Shown here: in pieces, positions 24,972 through 33,869 of the stretch
Numbering within the stretch: the first letter of the stretch is position 1
How the letters are laid out: every line of letters starts with the position of its first letter
Source of the DNA: Bdellovibrio sp.
Lineage (GTDB): Bacteria; Bdellovibrionota; Bdellovibrionia; Bdellovibrionales; Bdellovibrionaceae
Length of the DNA stretch: 64,000 nt
Direction of reading: 5' to 3'
Assembly (NCBI GenBank): GCA_014376435.1
Contig: JACMRL010000015.1
Coordinates: 1-64,000 of the forward strand
Notes under the pieces: generated by a model
What the model was told of the DNA's origin: nothing
Databases searched by the model: none
The model's input: only the letters and a program-made list of their open reading frames with translations
Made by a program: the position numbers and the translations under genes

Positions 24972-25250
24972 AGTGCGACAGATCTGGCGATTAAAATCAA
25001 TGATTCCCCGGGAAGTCTAAATTTAAAAGAACACCATCGAAAATGTCTTAATAATGCAATTAACGCACTGGATTCACCGGCAGAAAAAAGAAAATATAGA
25101 AGTCTGAATATGGCATTATCGGAAACTGAATACCAGGAAGTAAGTGAGAAAATTTCAGATTTTTTATCACAGCTGTTTACAATCTATGGTTGCCAGGACA
25201 ATATAGCCGGCAAAAGACTTTTTAGATTAAATTATAATATCAGTCCTTAG
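24972..25250 (+). pseudogene. 5'-truncated TIGR02147-family gene
   Basis: An open stretch of 92 codons starts after a TAG with no start codon. It reads EHHRKCLNNAINALDSPAEK, KYRSLNMALSETEYQEVSEK and ends LFRLNYNISP. This follows the C-terminal pattern of TIGR02147 (DUF4423) proteins: a helix, P-x-E-x-R, S.t.al, a helix, then Q/R-L-N-x-x-x-x-P. The usual protein is about 270 residues, so the N-terminal two thirds, including the putative DNA-binding part, are missing. The rest of 24858-25386 holds no other gene that I can see. Confidence 0.6.
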
Positions 25251-25386
25251 ACAAAAAAAATCCCGGCAGAAACCGTTCTGTAAGCGTGCTTTTTTTGTAA
25301 ATATATATCATGCGGTCTTGCAAATAGAGGTCGCTGTATACTGTTTAGTCGCTCAAAATTCTAAACAAGAACTTAAAAACGTTTAA

Positions 25387-25813
25387 ATGCCCACTCAACC
25401 GTTAAATACAGTTCTTCCATTAGCTTTTGCTAAAGAAGGTGATACTTCAAAGTACGGTGCTATGGTTGATGTCAAAATCACAAAAAATCAAGATGGCTTT
25501 TTCAGCGGTACAAAAGAAGCCACTATTAATGGTGAAAAGGTGGAAGTTATTATCTACTCCCGAATCAAATCGTCTTCCGCGTGCTTCGCATGTTGCCGCA
25601 TTATCTGATTCTATTGTGAATGAAGGCCCTAAAGCTGGTGGAGAGATTTTTACTGCAATCAAGCGTGAAGGTGAAACGCTTGTGATGACTCAAAAGTTAG
25701 TAAAGGCTCTTCAATCTGCTGGTATGTGGGGAAAATATCCACTAAATACAAGTGTACTTGCTTCGCAGGATGCATTCGCAGTTCAAGAAGCGGTAGTAGA
25801 ATTACTGAAGTAG
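25387..25813 (+). pseudogene. frameshifted gene, unknown protein
   Basis: Two overlapping frames make one protein. Frame 1 runs from ATG 25387 (PLNTVLPLAFAKEGDTSKYG ... INGEKVEVI), and frame 2 carries on (STPESNRLPRASHVAALSDS ... VQEAVVELLK) to TAG 25811. The switch is near 25550-25570 and needs one base gained or lost. The joined product would be about 140 residues with no signal peptide. It may be a real mutation or a sequencing error. The 14-bp unit GTAGAATTACTGAA is duplicated in tandem across the stop codon (25796-25823). Confidence 0.6.
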
Positions 25814-25898
25814 AATTACTGAAGCAGAATAAAATTACTGCTGAATTTGTAATTGCAATCTCGACAGTTTTTGATTGCAACTTGAAGTAAAAAATTTG

Positions 25899-26417
25899 TT
25901 AGTTAAAAAAGAAGGCTGCGTTAATTTGCTGGCCTTCTTTTTCATTTAAAAAATAAATATTTAACAAAATCTGAACGGCCTTCTCGAAAAAAATCTGATC
26001 TTCTGCAGAGAAGCGATTGAGTGAGGCGGAATCTACATCTAAGACGCCGATGACTTTGTTATCTACAATCATCGGTACCACAACTTCTGATCTAGATCTT
26101 GAATCACATACAACATGACCCGGGAATTGATCGACGTCGGCGATGCGCATGCTTTTCTTTTGTGTGGCTGCGGCTCCGCAGACGCCTTTTGAAAAAGGAA
26201 TTGTGGCGCAAGCGGGCAGGCCTTGAAATGGGCCTAGCCATAAAGTTTCTTTTTCATCAGCTAGGTAAAAACCCAACCAATTAATATCGTTGAAGCGTGA
26301 ATTTAGAAGTGCAGCGGTATTTGATAAGTCAGTTACCCAGCGGCCGGTTAATATCGCTTTAAGCTCTTGCAGAGTTTCTTTTTGCGTAAAATTATTTTTA
26401 AGTGTTTGAGTCTGCAA
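25899..26417 (-). CDS. msrC: free methionine-(R)-sulfoxide reductase (GAF domain)
   Basis: A 172-residue GAF-fold enzyme that reduces free methionine-R-sulfoxide, probably with thioredoxin. The three family cysteines are in place: GPFQGLPAC, FSKGVCGAA and HVVCDSRSRSEVVVP. WLGFYL and VIGVLDVDS are other hallmarks. It is the last gene of a minus-strand operon with a 14-bp gap after the small membrane protein. With msrP/msrQ, the window encodes two methionine-repair systems. Confidence 0.93.
   Translation of the reverse strand: MQTQTLKNNFTQKETLQELKAILTGRWVTDLSNTAALLNSRFNDINWLGFYLADEKETLWLGPFQGLPACATIPFSKGVCGAAATQKKSMRIADVDQFPGHVVCDSRSRSEVVVPMIVDNKVIGVLDVDSASLNRFSAEDQIFFEKAVQILLNIYFLNEKEGQQINAAFFFN
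25906..25942. terminator. bidirectional terminator between the frameshifted gene and msrC
   Basis: AAAAAGAAGGC (25906-25916) pairs with GCCTTCTTTTT (25932-25942) over 11 bp. T-runs appear on both strands. It overlaps the last codons of msrC. Confidence 0.75.
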
Positions 26418-26431
26418 CTGAAGCTCGTTAA

Positions 26432-26800
26432 TTAAAATGGTTTATAGACCGCAAAGTAAGCCGCGATTAAGAATACGATAAGTAATGATAGGTAAAGCGG
26501 CCAGCCGATTTGGCCTTTACGTTTAACTAATGTTAAAGCTCCACCCATAAATAACCAAACAGCTAGCTTTACGTAAATCCAGTTCGGCATGTTTTGAGTT
26601 AATTGCAAACGCGCGACTAGTCCGAAGCCACTGACTAGTAAAAGTACTAAACCCACGCCGTGCGATACAAAAACTAGAGACTTGGTTGAGCCTTCTAATT
26701 TTCCGCCCGACATTCTTACCGTTAATAATCCCACTAGTCCTGAAAATAATAATACTAGGCCTAATAAATGTAATATTTTGTAAACTTCGTATGAAATCAT
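26432..26800 (-). CDS. four-helix membrane protein, unknown
   Basis: 122 residues, four hydrophobic helices. The first carries a histidine (YKILHLLGLVLLFSG) and the second another (FVSHGVGLVLLLVSG), a spacing that could suit a heme or quinone site (inference). It lies 3 bp after lpxD and 14 bp before msrC. A resemblance to SirB-like small membrane proteins is possible but not firm. Confidence 0.65.
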   Translation of the reverse strand: MISYEVYKILHLLGLVLLFSGLVGLLTVRMSGGKLEGSTKSLVFVSHGVGLVLLLVSGFGLVARLQLTQNMPNWIYVKLAVWLFMGGALTLVKRKGQIGWPLYLSLLIVFLIAAYFAVYKPF

Positions 26801-26803
26801 TTT

Positions 26804-27820
26804 TTACTCCTCTTCAGCGAGCTGAAGGTGTTTTAAAATTTGGCGAACTTGTTTTCTAATTTTCTTAATTTGCGGTAATGACATTAAAGTCTTTGTGCTT
26901 TCGCGCTGAGTCTCTAAAGGAAAGCCGCCGTAAATTCCAGATTCAGTGATTGAACTGGTTACCCCCGCGCGTGCTAAAAGTGCAACGTTATCGGTAATCT
27001 TGATGTGTCCGTTTACATCAACGGCTCCGCCTGCGATTAGATTTTTTCCGATCTGAGTAGAGCCGGCCACGCGAAAACTTGCGGCCATCAATCCATGTTC
27101 ACCGATTACGACGTTATGTGCGAAGTGACAATAGTTATCTGTCTTACAGCCTTTTTTTAATCTTGTTTCCGTGAGTGTCGCGCGATCAACCGCAGTGAAT
27201 GCGCCTAATTCGCAGTCGTCTTCAATCACCACGCGACCGATTTGTGGAATTTTATGATGATTATTTTTTTTGTCGGTGAAAAATCCAAAACCATCTGAAC
27301 CAATCGATACATGCGGGCCTAAGTGGCAGCGTGCGCCGATTATACAGTAAGCCCCAACAAAAACATGACCAGATAAATAAGTTTCATCACCAACTTCAGC
27401 ATGAGCTTCGACGACACTGTAGGGGCCAATCGAAGCGGACGGTGAAACTTTAGCTGTTGGATGCACAAATGCGGCTGGGTGAATGCCTGCTTTAATAAAA
27501 TCTTTTTTAAGATCAAAAAGAGGCAGAACTAAACTCATCGCTTGTGGGATGCTAGCTACGGTCCAAATAGACATCTCAGGGGTAATCAAAGATTTTACTT
27601 CGATCCAAACGGCCTCGGTTAAGATGAAGCCTTTTACTTTATTCTCGTTTGCTTGTTGGAAAAGATTTTTGTTTGAAGCGAAGACTAAGCTTGATGCCTT
27701 TGCTAATTCTGGGGGGAGAACTTCGGAAAACGCAATCGTCGCCATTTGTTGAGGCTGCAAGATCAACGTGCTATCATGCATGCCGCAGTCGGAAATTTGC
27801 TGAGTTGAAATCGATTTCAT
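26804..27820 (-). CDS. lpxD: UDP-3-O-acylglucosamine N-acyltransferase LpxD
   Basis: A 338-residue enzyme of lipid A synthesis that adds the N-linked acyl chain. The N-terminal uridine-binding part (about 1-95) is followed by left-handed beta-helix hexapeptide repeats (PTAKVSPSASIGPYSVVEA, then many V-x-I-G-x units). The catalytic His is in HFAHNVVIGEHG, and a C-terminal helix closes it. Length is typical. It is not beside lpxA, lpxB or fabZ here, so it may be a second LpxD or a relocated gene. It shows the cell makes a Gram-negative outer membrane. Confidence 0.93.
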   Translation of the reverse strand: MKSISTQQISDCGMHDSTLILQPQQMATIAFSEVLPPELAKASSLVFASNKNLFQQANENKVKGFILTEAVWIEVKSLITPEMSIWTVASIPQAMSLVLPLFDLKKDFIKAGIHPAAFVHPTAKVSPSASIGPYSVVEAHAEVGDETYLSGHVFVGAYCIIGARCHLGPHVSIGSDGFGFFTDKKNNHHKIPQIGRVVIEDDCELGAFTAVDRATLTETRLKKGCKTDNYCHFAHNVVIGEHGLMAASFRVAGSTQIGKNLIAGGAVDVNGHIKITDNVALLARAGVTSSITESGIYGGFPLETQRESTKTLMSLPQIKKIRKQVRQILKHLQLAEEE

Positions 27821-27915
27821 AATTGCATTCTAATGCCTCGCGAAACAAAACACACCATTTTACTTGTGCATCGAACGGCGCAGGATATAAGAACAATAAG
27901 TGGAGGTTTAGTCTT

Positions 27916-28566
27916 ATGGCCAAAAAAACTGCAACGAAAAAGAAAATGGCTTCTGTAAAAGCTGCGAAGCCCTCTAAAAAACCCTCGAAGCCAATCGCAA
28001 AACCTGTAGCGAAGCCAGCAGCAAAGCCAGTAGCAAAGCCAGTAGCAAAGCCAGTAGCAAAGCCAGTAGCAAAGCCAGTTGCTAAGCCAGTTGCTAAGCC
28101 AGTTGCTAAGCCAGTGAAAAAACCAGTTGCGGCAAAACCAGCGGCTAAAGCGCCGCCACTAAAAGTTGCGGCCAAAGAAAAAACTACTTCAGTTAAAAAA
28201 GAATCAAAAGTTAAAGCAGTCGTTGAAGAAAAAGCGGCACCGGTTAAAGTTCAAACTGTTATTTCGATGATGGAAGATCCATCAAATGGTGACGATGCGG
28301 CTAAAGCTGAAAAAGTAAGCAAAGTGAAGCCAGTTAAAATTGAGCGTGGCAATGTAGCGGATGAAAAAGCTAAATGGGCTGAGCTCTATAAAAAATTTGG
28401 CAAAGATAAAGCGATTACTTACAAAATGTCAGAAACTTTCACACCGATGATTCCAGTTCAGCATAAAGTTTTAGGCTGGGGATTCGTATTAACGAATGAA
28501 AATGACCGCTTAGAAGTTTTGTTTGAAACGGGTATTCGCATGCTAATCAGTAATTATAAAGTTTAG
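27916..28566 (+). CDS. Lys/Ala/Pro repeat protein with conserved C-terminal domain
   Basis: About 216 residues. I chose ATG 27916 because GGAGGTTTAGTCTT lies just before it; the open frame continues upstream to 27823 without a ribosome site. Residues about 5-100 are a histone H1-like tail of A-K-P-V repeats, basic and disordered, likely to bind nucleic acid. The C-terminal 75 residues are different: KWAELYKKFGKDKAI, then HKVLGWGFVLTNENDRLEVL and GIRMLISNYKV, a compact strand-rich domain. The whole resembles no named family that I recognise. It could be a nucleoid-associated protein. Confidence 0.75.
   Translation: MAKKTATKKKMASVKAAKPSKKPSKPIAKPVAKPAAKPVAKPVAKPVAKPVAKPVAKPVAKPVAKPVKKPVAAKPAAKAPPLKVAAKEKTTSVKKESKVKAVVEEKAAPVKVQTVISMMEDPSNGDDAAKAEKVSKVKPVKIERGNVADEKAKWAELYKKFGKDKAITYKMSETFTPMIPVQHKVLGWGFVLTNENDRLEVLFETGIRMLISNYKV
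27997..28116 (+). repeat. 12-bp tandem repeat coding A-K-P-V
   Basis: Ten units of 12 bp. Four are identical (GCAAAGCCAGTA, 28021-28068), followed by variants ending in T or G and beginning GCTAAG. Two looser units precede them. Unit number can change by slippage without breaking the frame. Confidence 0.9.
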
Positions 28567-28664
28567 CGATTGGCGTTGTTGTTGCCCGACAATGTGCTTG
28601 GGTATTAAACTTTCTGAGTTTTTCCATTGCCACCAGATCATGAATGAACTTAAGATCACCTCAC

Positions 28665-28886
28665 ATGGCAAAAGATGATTTAGCACAATTCGATGGAAAA
28701 GTTGTAGATGCACTCGCGGGTGGAATCTATAAGATAGAACTAGAAGCTAACAAAGTGGTCATTGGTGCCAAGCTTTGTGGTAAAATGCGTCGATTCAATA
28801 TCCGCATTGTTGTAGGCGACAGAGTTAGTGTTGGAGTTTCTCCGTATGATCCGACTCATGGCCTAATCATGTACCGCCATAAATAA
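28665..28886 (+). CDS. infA: translation initiation factor IF-1
   Basis: A 73-residue S1/OB-fold protein. The start MAKDD, then GKMRRFNIRIVVGDRVSV and SPYDPTHGLIMYRHK match the IF-1 pattern (GKMR...IRIl.GDrV.v..SPYDlt.GrI.yR.K). I chose ATG 28665 to fit MAKDD; ATG 28644 is in frame but adds seven unlikely residues. The Shine-Dalgarno is poor. Confidence 0.93.
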   Translation: MAKDDLAQFDGKVVDALAGGIYKIELEANKVVIGAKLCGKMRRFNIRIVVGDRVSVGVSPYDPTHGLIMYRHK

Positions 28887-28940
28887 TAAAACGATCTCTA
28901 TCATGCACTTATTATTCAAAAAAAATTAAAAGGATAAAAA

Positions 28941-31394
28941 ATGGAACAAGCTCTACAGGGTTACTTGGCTCGTGTTGTTCAAGGTGTTTCGGCGAAGTCT
29001 GCAGCTTCAGTTTTACTATTAACCGCAGAAGGTGGAACGGTTCCATTCATCGCGCGTTACCGTAAAGAACAAACTGGAAATTTAGATGAAGTTCAAATTC
29101 GTAATGTGATCGAAGCAAACGAAACTTACCAAGAGATCGTAAAGCGTAAAGCTTTCTTAGTAAAAGAAATTGGCGAGCAAAAGAATTTAACTCCCGAAAT
29201 TCAAAAACGTATCGAGATCTCTTGGGATTTAAATGAGCTGGAAGAGATTTACAAGCCATTCAAGAAAAAGAAAAAAACCAAAGCCACCATCGCACGCGAA
29301 GCGGGCTTAGAGCCTTTAGCGAATTGGATTTGGGATATGGGTCATGGCATACTAAAAGATGCTGAGACTATGGAAATCAAAGCGAAGAATTTTATCAATG
29401 CGGATAAAAAAGTTGTTACTTATGACGATGCATTAAAGATGGCTCAAGATATTATTGTTGAACGTATTGCCAATGATGCTGCATTACGTGAGCAAGTTGT
29501 TAAAAATTATTTCGAACAAGGTAAAGTTGCAGTTAAGGCTGCAAAAGGTTACAAGCCAAATTCAAAATACGAAATGTATTCGAAAGACTACACGGAGGCA
29601 GTTAAGAATTTATTAGAAGAAAAAGCTTCGCACCGTTACATGGCGATTAAGCGTGGTTGGACTGAAGAAGAATTAGCTTTAGATTTGTCGGCTGACGATG
29701 AAATGTTACTTAAAACATACGAGCGTTATGCAACAAATGTTGAAAATGCGATTGGTACTTATTTAAAAGAGTCAGCGCGTTTAGCATTGAATGTATATGT
29801 TGTGCCCTCTGTAAAAAACGAAGTACACGCGAAATTAAAAGAAAAATCTGATGAGCACGCGATTAAAGTTTTCACTGAAAACGTACGCCGCGTATTATTG
29901 GGTTCACCATACGGAAACAAATGTATTCTGGGGGTTGATCCGGGTTTACGTACGGGTTGTAAGATCGCTTTAATCGATAAAGCGGGTAACTACGTTTCTC
30001 ATACTGTGATGCACACTTTAGGGGAAGGTGCCGAAGGTAAAGCAAAAACTTTAATAAACGAAGTCACTAAGCAAATCAAAATCGAAGCGATTGCGGTGGG
30101 TAACGGTACTGCCGGACGTGAGACAGAAATTTTCTTGAAAAAGATTTTAAAAGAGCTAGGTAAAGATAAAGAAATTCCAGTTATTATGGTGAGCGAATCA
30201 GGCGCTTCGGTTTATTCGGCAAGTGATATTGCGCGCGTTGAATTTCCGGATTTAGATCTGACGGTGAAGGGAGCGATTTCGATTGCTCGCCGTTTACAAG
30301 ATCCACTAGCTGAACTTGTAAAGGTAGATCCAAAATCAATCGGCGTTGGCCAATACCAGCATGATGTGAATCAAACTCAACTTAAAAAAGGCTTAGAAGC
30401 CGTAGTCGAAAGTTGCGTAAATAATGTTGGCGTTGATGTAAATACGGCATCGGCTTCGCTGTTGTCATTTATCTCTGGCGTAGGTCCGGGCTTAGCGACG
30501 GCGATCACTGAGCATCGTAAGAAAAATGGTTTATTCACCGAGCGTTCTGAATTAATGAAAGTTCCGCGTTTTACCACGAAGATTTATGAACAAGCGGCGG
30601 GTTTTTTACGAATTTTAAATGGAAAAGTATTTCTAGATTCCACGGGCATTCACCCTGAGCGCTACAGCGCGATTCGTGATATGGCTCAAGATGTGGGTGC
30701 GGAATTAAAAGAATTAACGGGTGAGGGTGCTAAAAAACTTTTAGCTTCTCGTACCAAATGGGCAGCGGTTGTTGGTGAGTATACTTTTGACGACTTAGTA
30801 AAAGAACTCGAAAAGCCAGGGCGTGATCCACGTGATCCGTTTAAAGTGTTTCAATTTCGCGATGATATTTTTGAAGTAAAAGATTTAACCGAAGGAATGA
30901 TTTGCCCGGGATTGGTGACGAACGTAACTAATTTTGGAGCTTTTGTTGATATCGGCGTTCATCAAGATGGCTTAGTTCATATTTCTGAACTGGCTCACAA
31001 ATTCGTGGAAGATCCACGTAAAGTTGTAAATCCGGGTGATCAAGTAACGGTGAAGGTATTGAAAGTTGACCAAGCGAAAAATCAAATCGCTTTATCTATG
31101 AAGTTAGATGCGGCTCCAAATCACAAATCCTTCCGTGATATGAAAGAAGCGGGACAGCGCCCAGCGGGCGGCCCCTTGCAAGGTGGTCCTAGACCTTCGC
31201 AAGGTGGTGGCAATCGTCCAGCCGCGGGTGGCGGATTTAAACCTCGCGAAGGTGGTGGTGGATTTAATCGAGATAATCGTGGCAATGATAACAACCGTAG
31301 CTTTGATAACCGTGGAAACGGTGGCGGAGCGGCGAAGCCGGCGTTTAACAATCCGTTTGCAGCTTTATTAAACCAAGGCAATAATAAGAAATAA
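28941..31394 (+). CDS. tex: Tex-family RNA-binding transcription accessory protein
   Basis: An 817-residue protein with the full Tex layout. N-terminal helical region (TVPFIARYRKEQTGNLDE), YqgF/RuvC-like core (CILGVDPGLRTGCKIALID), helix-hairpin-helix part (FISGVGPGLATAITEHRKKNG) and an S1 RNA-binding domain at about 650-720 (GMICPGLVTNVTNFGAFVDI). It ends in a Gly/Arg/Asn-rich tail of about 80 residues, an addition to the usual protein that should bind RNA or drive self-association. Strong Shine-Dalgarno (AAAGGAT). A tiny basic protein gene follows. Confidence 0.96.
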   Translation: MEQALQGYLARVVQGVSAKSAASVLLLTAEGGTVPFIARYRKEQTGNLDEVQIRNVIEANETYQEIVKRKAFLVKEIGEQKNLTPEIQKRIEISWDLNELEEIYKPFKKKKKTKATIAREAGLEPLANWIWDMGHGILKDAETMEIKAKNFINADKKVVTYDDALKMAQDIIVERIANDAALREQVVKNYFEQGKVAVKAAKGYKPNSKYEMYSKDYTEAVKNLLEEKASHRYMAIKRGWTEEELALDLSADDEMLLKTYERYATNVENAIGTYLKESARLALNVYVVPSVKNEVHAKLKEKSDEHAIKVFTENVRRVLLGSPYGNKCILGVDPGLRTGCKIALIDKAGNYVSHTVMHTLGEGAEGKAKTLINEVTKQIKIEAIAVGNGTAGRETEIFLKKILKELGKDKEIPVIMVSESGASVYSASDIARVEFPDLDLTVKGAISIARRLQDPLAELVKVDPKSIGVGQYQHDVNQTQLKKGLEAVVESCVNNVGVDVNTASASLLSFISGVGPGLATAITEHRKKNGLFTERSELMKVPRFTTKIYEQAAGFLRILNGKVFLDSTGIHPERYSAIRDMAQDVGAELKELTGEGAKKLLASRTKWAAVVGEYTFDDLVKELEKPGRDPRDPFKVFQFRDDIFEVKDLTEGMICPGLVTNVTNFGAFVDIGVHQDGLVHISELAHKFVEDPRKVVNPGDQVTVKVLKVDQAKNQIALSMKLDAAPNHKSFRDMKEAGQRPAGGPLQGGPRPSQGGGNRPAAGGGFKPREGGGGFNRDNRGNDNNRSFDNRGNGGGAAKPAFNNPFAALLNQGNNKK

Positions 31395-31424
31395 TTTAGA
31401 AAACAAAACCATAAGGGAGTTCAC

Positions 31425-31532
31425 GTGGCATTAAAAGTTGGCGGTAAAAAAAAGGGAGCTAAGAACAAAAGTGCTCGTCATAAAGCAAAACGTCTTACTA
31501 AAAAGAAAAGAATGAATAAAGCTAAGAAGTAG
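31425..31532 (+). CDS. very small basic protein (35 aa)
   Basis: GTG start with a very good ribosome site (AAGGGAGTTCAC-GTG) and TAG stop, giving 35 residues with about 16 Lys/Arg: ALKVGGKKKGAKNKSARHKA and on to KRMNKAKK. It lies 30 nt after tex. The composition is like short ribosomal or RNA-binding proteins, but I cannot assign a family. A short gene normally missed by annotation; real because of the Shine-Dalgarno and codon use. Confidence 0.6.
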   Translation: MALKVGGKKKGAKNKSARHKAKRLTKKKRMNKAKK

Positions 31533-31551
31533 TTTTTAGCTTTAAAAAATT

Positions 31552-32166
31552 TTGAAACTAAAAAATATTTACGTCATACGGCATGGAGAAACTGATTGGA
31601 ATAAAAACAGTCGTTTTCAAGGCCGTACTGATATTAAATTAAATGATCAGGGCAGAGAGCAAGCCGCATTACTTCGACCGGTCATGCAGCAACTGCAAAT
31701 TGAATCTGTCTATGCCAGTTCTTTGGCGCGCGCGTATGAAACCGCCGAAATTGCGACCGGCGACCTTAAATTAACGATTCAAAAAGAAGATCGTTTACGT
31801 GAAACCAATATCGGGGAAGCCGAAGGAATGACGATTGACGAGATCAATGAAAAATACGGCGAAGGCAATTTGCAGAAGTGGCGTTCTTACGAAGAACGTT
31901 TACTTGATTTTCGTTTTCCGAATGGTGAATCAAAGCGGGAAGTGATGTTTCGCTTACGACAAGTTTTTTTAGATATTGCCCAGAATTCAAACCGATCATC
32001 GATTGCCGTATTTTCTCATGGCATGATTATGAGGGCGATGACTTTTGTATTTAGCACCGGTATTCCGTGGGAGCAGCACGTTTTTCATAACGGATCTGTA
32101 CACCATTACTTGTGGAGCGGGGAAGACACGGAAAGACTGATTTACAAAGGAAAATTAAATCCGTGA
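31552..32166 (+). CDS. histidine phosphatase (phosphoglycerate mutase-like)
   Basis: A 204-residue enzyme of the histidine phosphatase superfamily. The catalytic motif is I-R-H11-G-E-T-D-W-N. Further landmarks are SSLARAYETAEIAT, RLRETNIGEAEGM and VFSHGMIMRAM with the second His. Substrates vary widely (phosphoglycerate, alpha-ribazole phosphate, others) and cannot be fixed here. It starts at TTG 31552 with no clear Shine-Dalgarno. The next gene starts by a GTGA overlap with its stop. Confidence 0.9.
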   Translation: MKLKNIYVIRHGETDWNKNSRFQGRTDIKLNDQGREQAALLRPVMQQLQIESVYASSLARAYETAEIATGDLKLTIQKEDRLRETNIGEAEGMTIDEINEKYGEGNLQKWRSYEERLLDFRFPNGESKREVMFRLRQVFLDIAQNSNRSSIAVFSHGMIMRAMTFVFSTGIPWEQHVFHNGSVHHYLWSGEDTERLIYKGKLNP

Positions 32167-33866
32167 TTTTTAAAAGTGTTAAAACTTTTTTTAGAGAAAA
32201 CTCATTTTTAAATTTCATTGTATTGGCGATCGTTTTTTTTATTCCTTTAGCATGGTCACGTTACTTAAATGCCAATTATGTTTCGGCTAAGTTCTTTTTA
32301 TTTTTTCTAGTCACTTCTTTAGCTTTGCTGGTTAGCTTTAAAAAATTTGCGGTACCAGTCTTGCCGAAGTGGCTTTGGGCTATTTTCGGCGTATTGGTCG
32401 CATTACATTTTACGTCGCCTTTGTTGACTCATAATTTTTACGATTACATGTATTTATTTAAATTCTTTGGCTTCTGCTCGCTGGCTTATTATTTCTATGG
32501 TTTGAAAACGGGCGAAATAGATCAGGCTTTTCGTAAAACCACTTATGTTATTTTTGCAGTTGTTTCTTTGATCTTGTTATTTGCATTGTTGGATTTTTAC
32601 AAATTCCGTATTGACCAGATGTTTATCGAAAGTGGATATTTGCTAGGATCTTTCGGAAATGTAAATATGATGGCCGAGTTTTTAATTTTGGCCACACCTT
32701 TGGTTTTTCATTGGGTCAAATTTAAAGATCGCGTTCCGTACGTAGTAAAGTTCGTATTATTTACGCTTTGGATATTCTTTATCATGTACTGTCGTAGCCG
32801 TTCGACATGGATGGGGTTGGGTCTTTGGACCGTATGGGTACTAGTTAAAAGTAAGCAGCGTAAAGAACTGTTGGCTTTACCGGCGGCTTTGATTTTTTGC
32901 CTGATCGCTTTAAATACGCCAACTTTAACCGTAGTTACTTCAGACGTAAAAAATGATTCGTTTCGTGAGCGAGTTAATTTATATAAAGCGACTTTTGCCT
33001 TAGTGGCGGAAAATCCTTTAGGGGTTGGCATTTCGCATTTTGATAATTTTGTTGTACCTTACCAAGAAGATTCGGCTGGTAAGCCGGGTGAGTACTTACA
33101 TTATGACCAGCCTCATTCTGAATTTTTGAGATGGGCTGCGCAACTTGGGTGGCTGGGTTTGGGATTAACGGCCGTGATGTTAGGTCTGATGGCTTGGTTG
33201 TTACTTCTGAAAAAAACTGCATCCTTGACCGATGCAAATTATAAAAACCGTAATTTTTTATTTGAAAGTTTATTAGTACTTTTTCCGCAAATGCTATTTC
33301 AGTTTCCTTTTCACAACCCAGCTTCGTTATTATACCTTTCATTTTTATTCGCGATGTTTCTAAGTTTTTACCCGACTCAGAAAGAAATTTTATTAAATTG
33401 GAAAGTGCGCACACCGATTTTTCTAATCGCGATGGTTGGTGTGATGCACGCATTTTCTTTTGTGTATTCTATTTTTCTAGAGTCAACGCAGCCTGAAAGC
33501 TATGAAAGTGTTGCTTTGGCCTGTGATCTGTATCCGACTAATCAGAATGCTTGTTTTTTAAAAACTTACCACTTAGTTAAAGACGGAAAATACCCACAAG
33601 CACGTCTAGAGTTTCAACGAAGTTTTGATAATTTTATCTATCACCGTGGTTTGTTAAGAATTTTACCCACGTATGTTAAGTATACCGCGGGAGATGTAAA
33701 ATCTTGTGAGGCTGTGCAAGTTTACCGATTATTATTTCCGGCACAGAAGTTTTTTGAACCCGAAGTAATTAAAAGTTGTGCGGGGACGAGTTCTCCGATT
33801 CAGATAAAAAATCCTAAACAATTTGCTATGGATTATCGTTATTGGCTAAATCGCCAACTACAGTAA
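32163..33866 (+). CDS. O-antigen ligase/polymerase-like membrane protein
   Basis: About 567 residues from GTG 32163, which overlaps the upstream TGA by 4 nt. Some 10-12 transmembrane helices are followed by a soluble C-terminal part of about 110 residues with TPR-like helices (LVKDGKYPQARLEFQRSFDN). The large loop holds YDQPHSEFLRWAAQLGWLG, the signature of the Wzy_C/WaaL family (H..E.l...aE.G..Gl). These proteins join or polymerise surface glycans; some relatives glycosylate proteins. Which one cannot be told. Confidence 0.82.
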   Translation: MIFKSVKTFFRENSFLNFIVLAIVFFIPLAWSRYLNANYVSAKFFLFFLVTSLALLVSFKKFAVPVLPKWLWAIFGVLVALHFTSPLLTHNFYDYMYLFKFFGFCSLAYYFYGLKTGEIDQAFRKTTYVIFAVVSLILLFALLDFYKFRIDQMFIESGYLLGSFGNVNMMAEFLILATPLVFHWVKFKDRVPYVVKFVLFTLWIFFIMYCRSRSTWMGLGLWTVWVLVKSKQRKELLALPAALIFCLIALNTPTLTVVTSDVKNDSFRERVNLYKATFALVAENPLGVGISHFDNFVVPYQEDSAGKPGEYLHYDQPHSEFLRWAAQLGWLGLGLTAVMLGLMAWLLLLKKTASLTDANYKNRNFLFESLLVLFPQMLFQFPFHNPASLLYLSFLFAMFLSFYPTQKEILLNWKVRTPIFLIAMVGVMHAFSFVYSIFLESTQPESYESVALACDLYPTNQNACFLKTYHLVKDGKYPQARLEFQRSFDNFIYHRGLLRILPTYVKYTAGDVKSCEAVQVYRLLFPAQKFFEPEVIKSCAGTSSPIQIKNPKQFAMDYRYWLNRQLQ

Positions 33867-33869
33867 AAT

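Noticed and set aside
27997-28116. 12-bp tandem repeats considered as a CRISPR array
   Set aside because: There are no unique spacers, the unit is 12 bp, and the repeats lie in a coding frame.
27774-28175. 133-codon minus-strand frame rich in Gly/Phe/Ala
   Set aside because: It is the antisense of the A-K-P-V repeat tract and the lpxD start; its repeats come only from the 12-bp unit.
31121-31381. Pro/Arg-rich minus-strand frame at the end of tex
   Set aside because: It is the complement of the Gly/Arg/Asn-rich tail of Tex.
32974-33453. 159-codon minus-strand frame in the O-antigen-ligase-like gene
   Set aside because: It is antisense to a clear multi-TM protein; the Lys/Asn-rich text reflects the complement of Phe/Leu codons.
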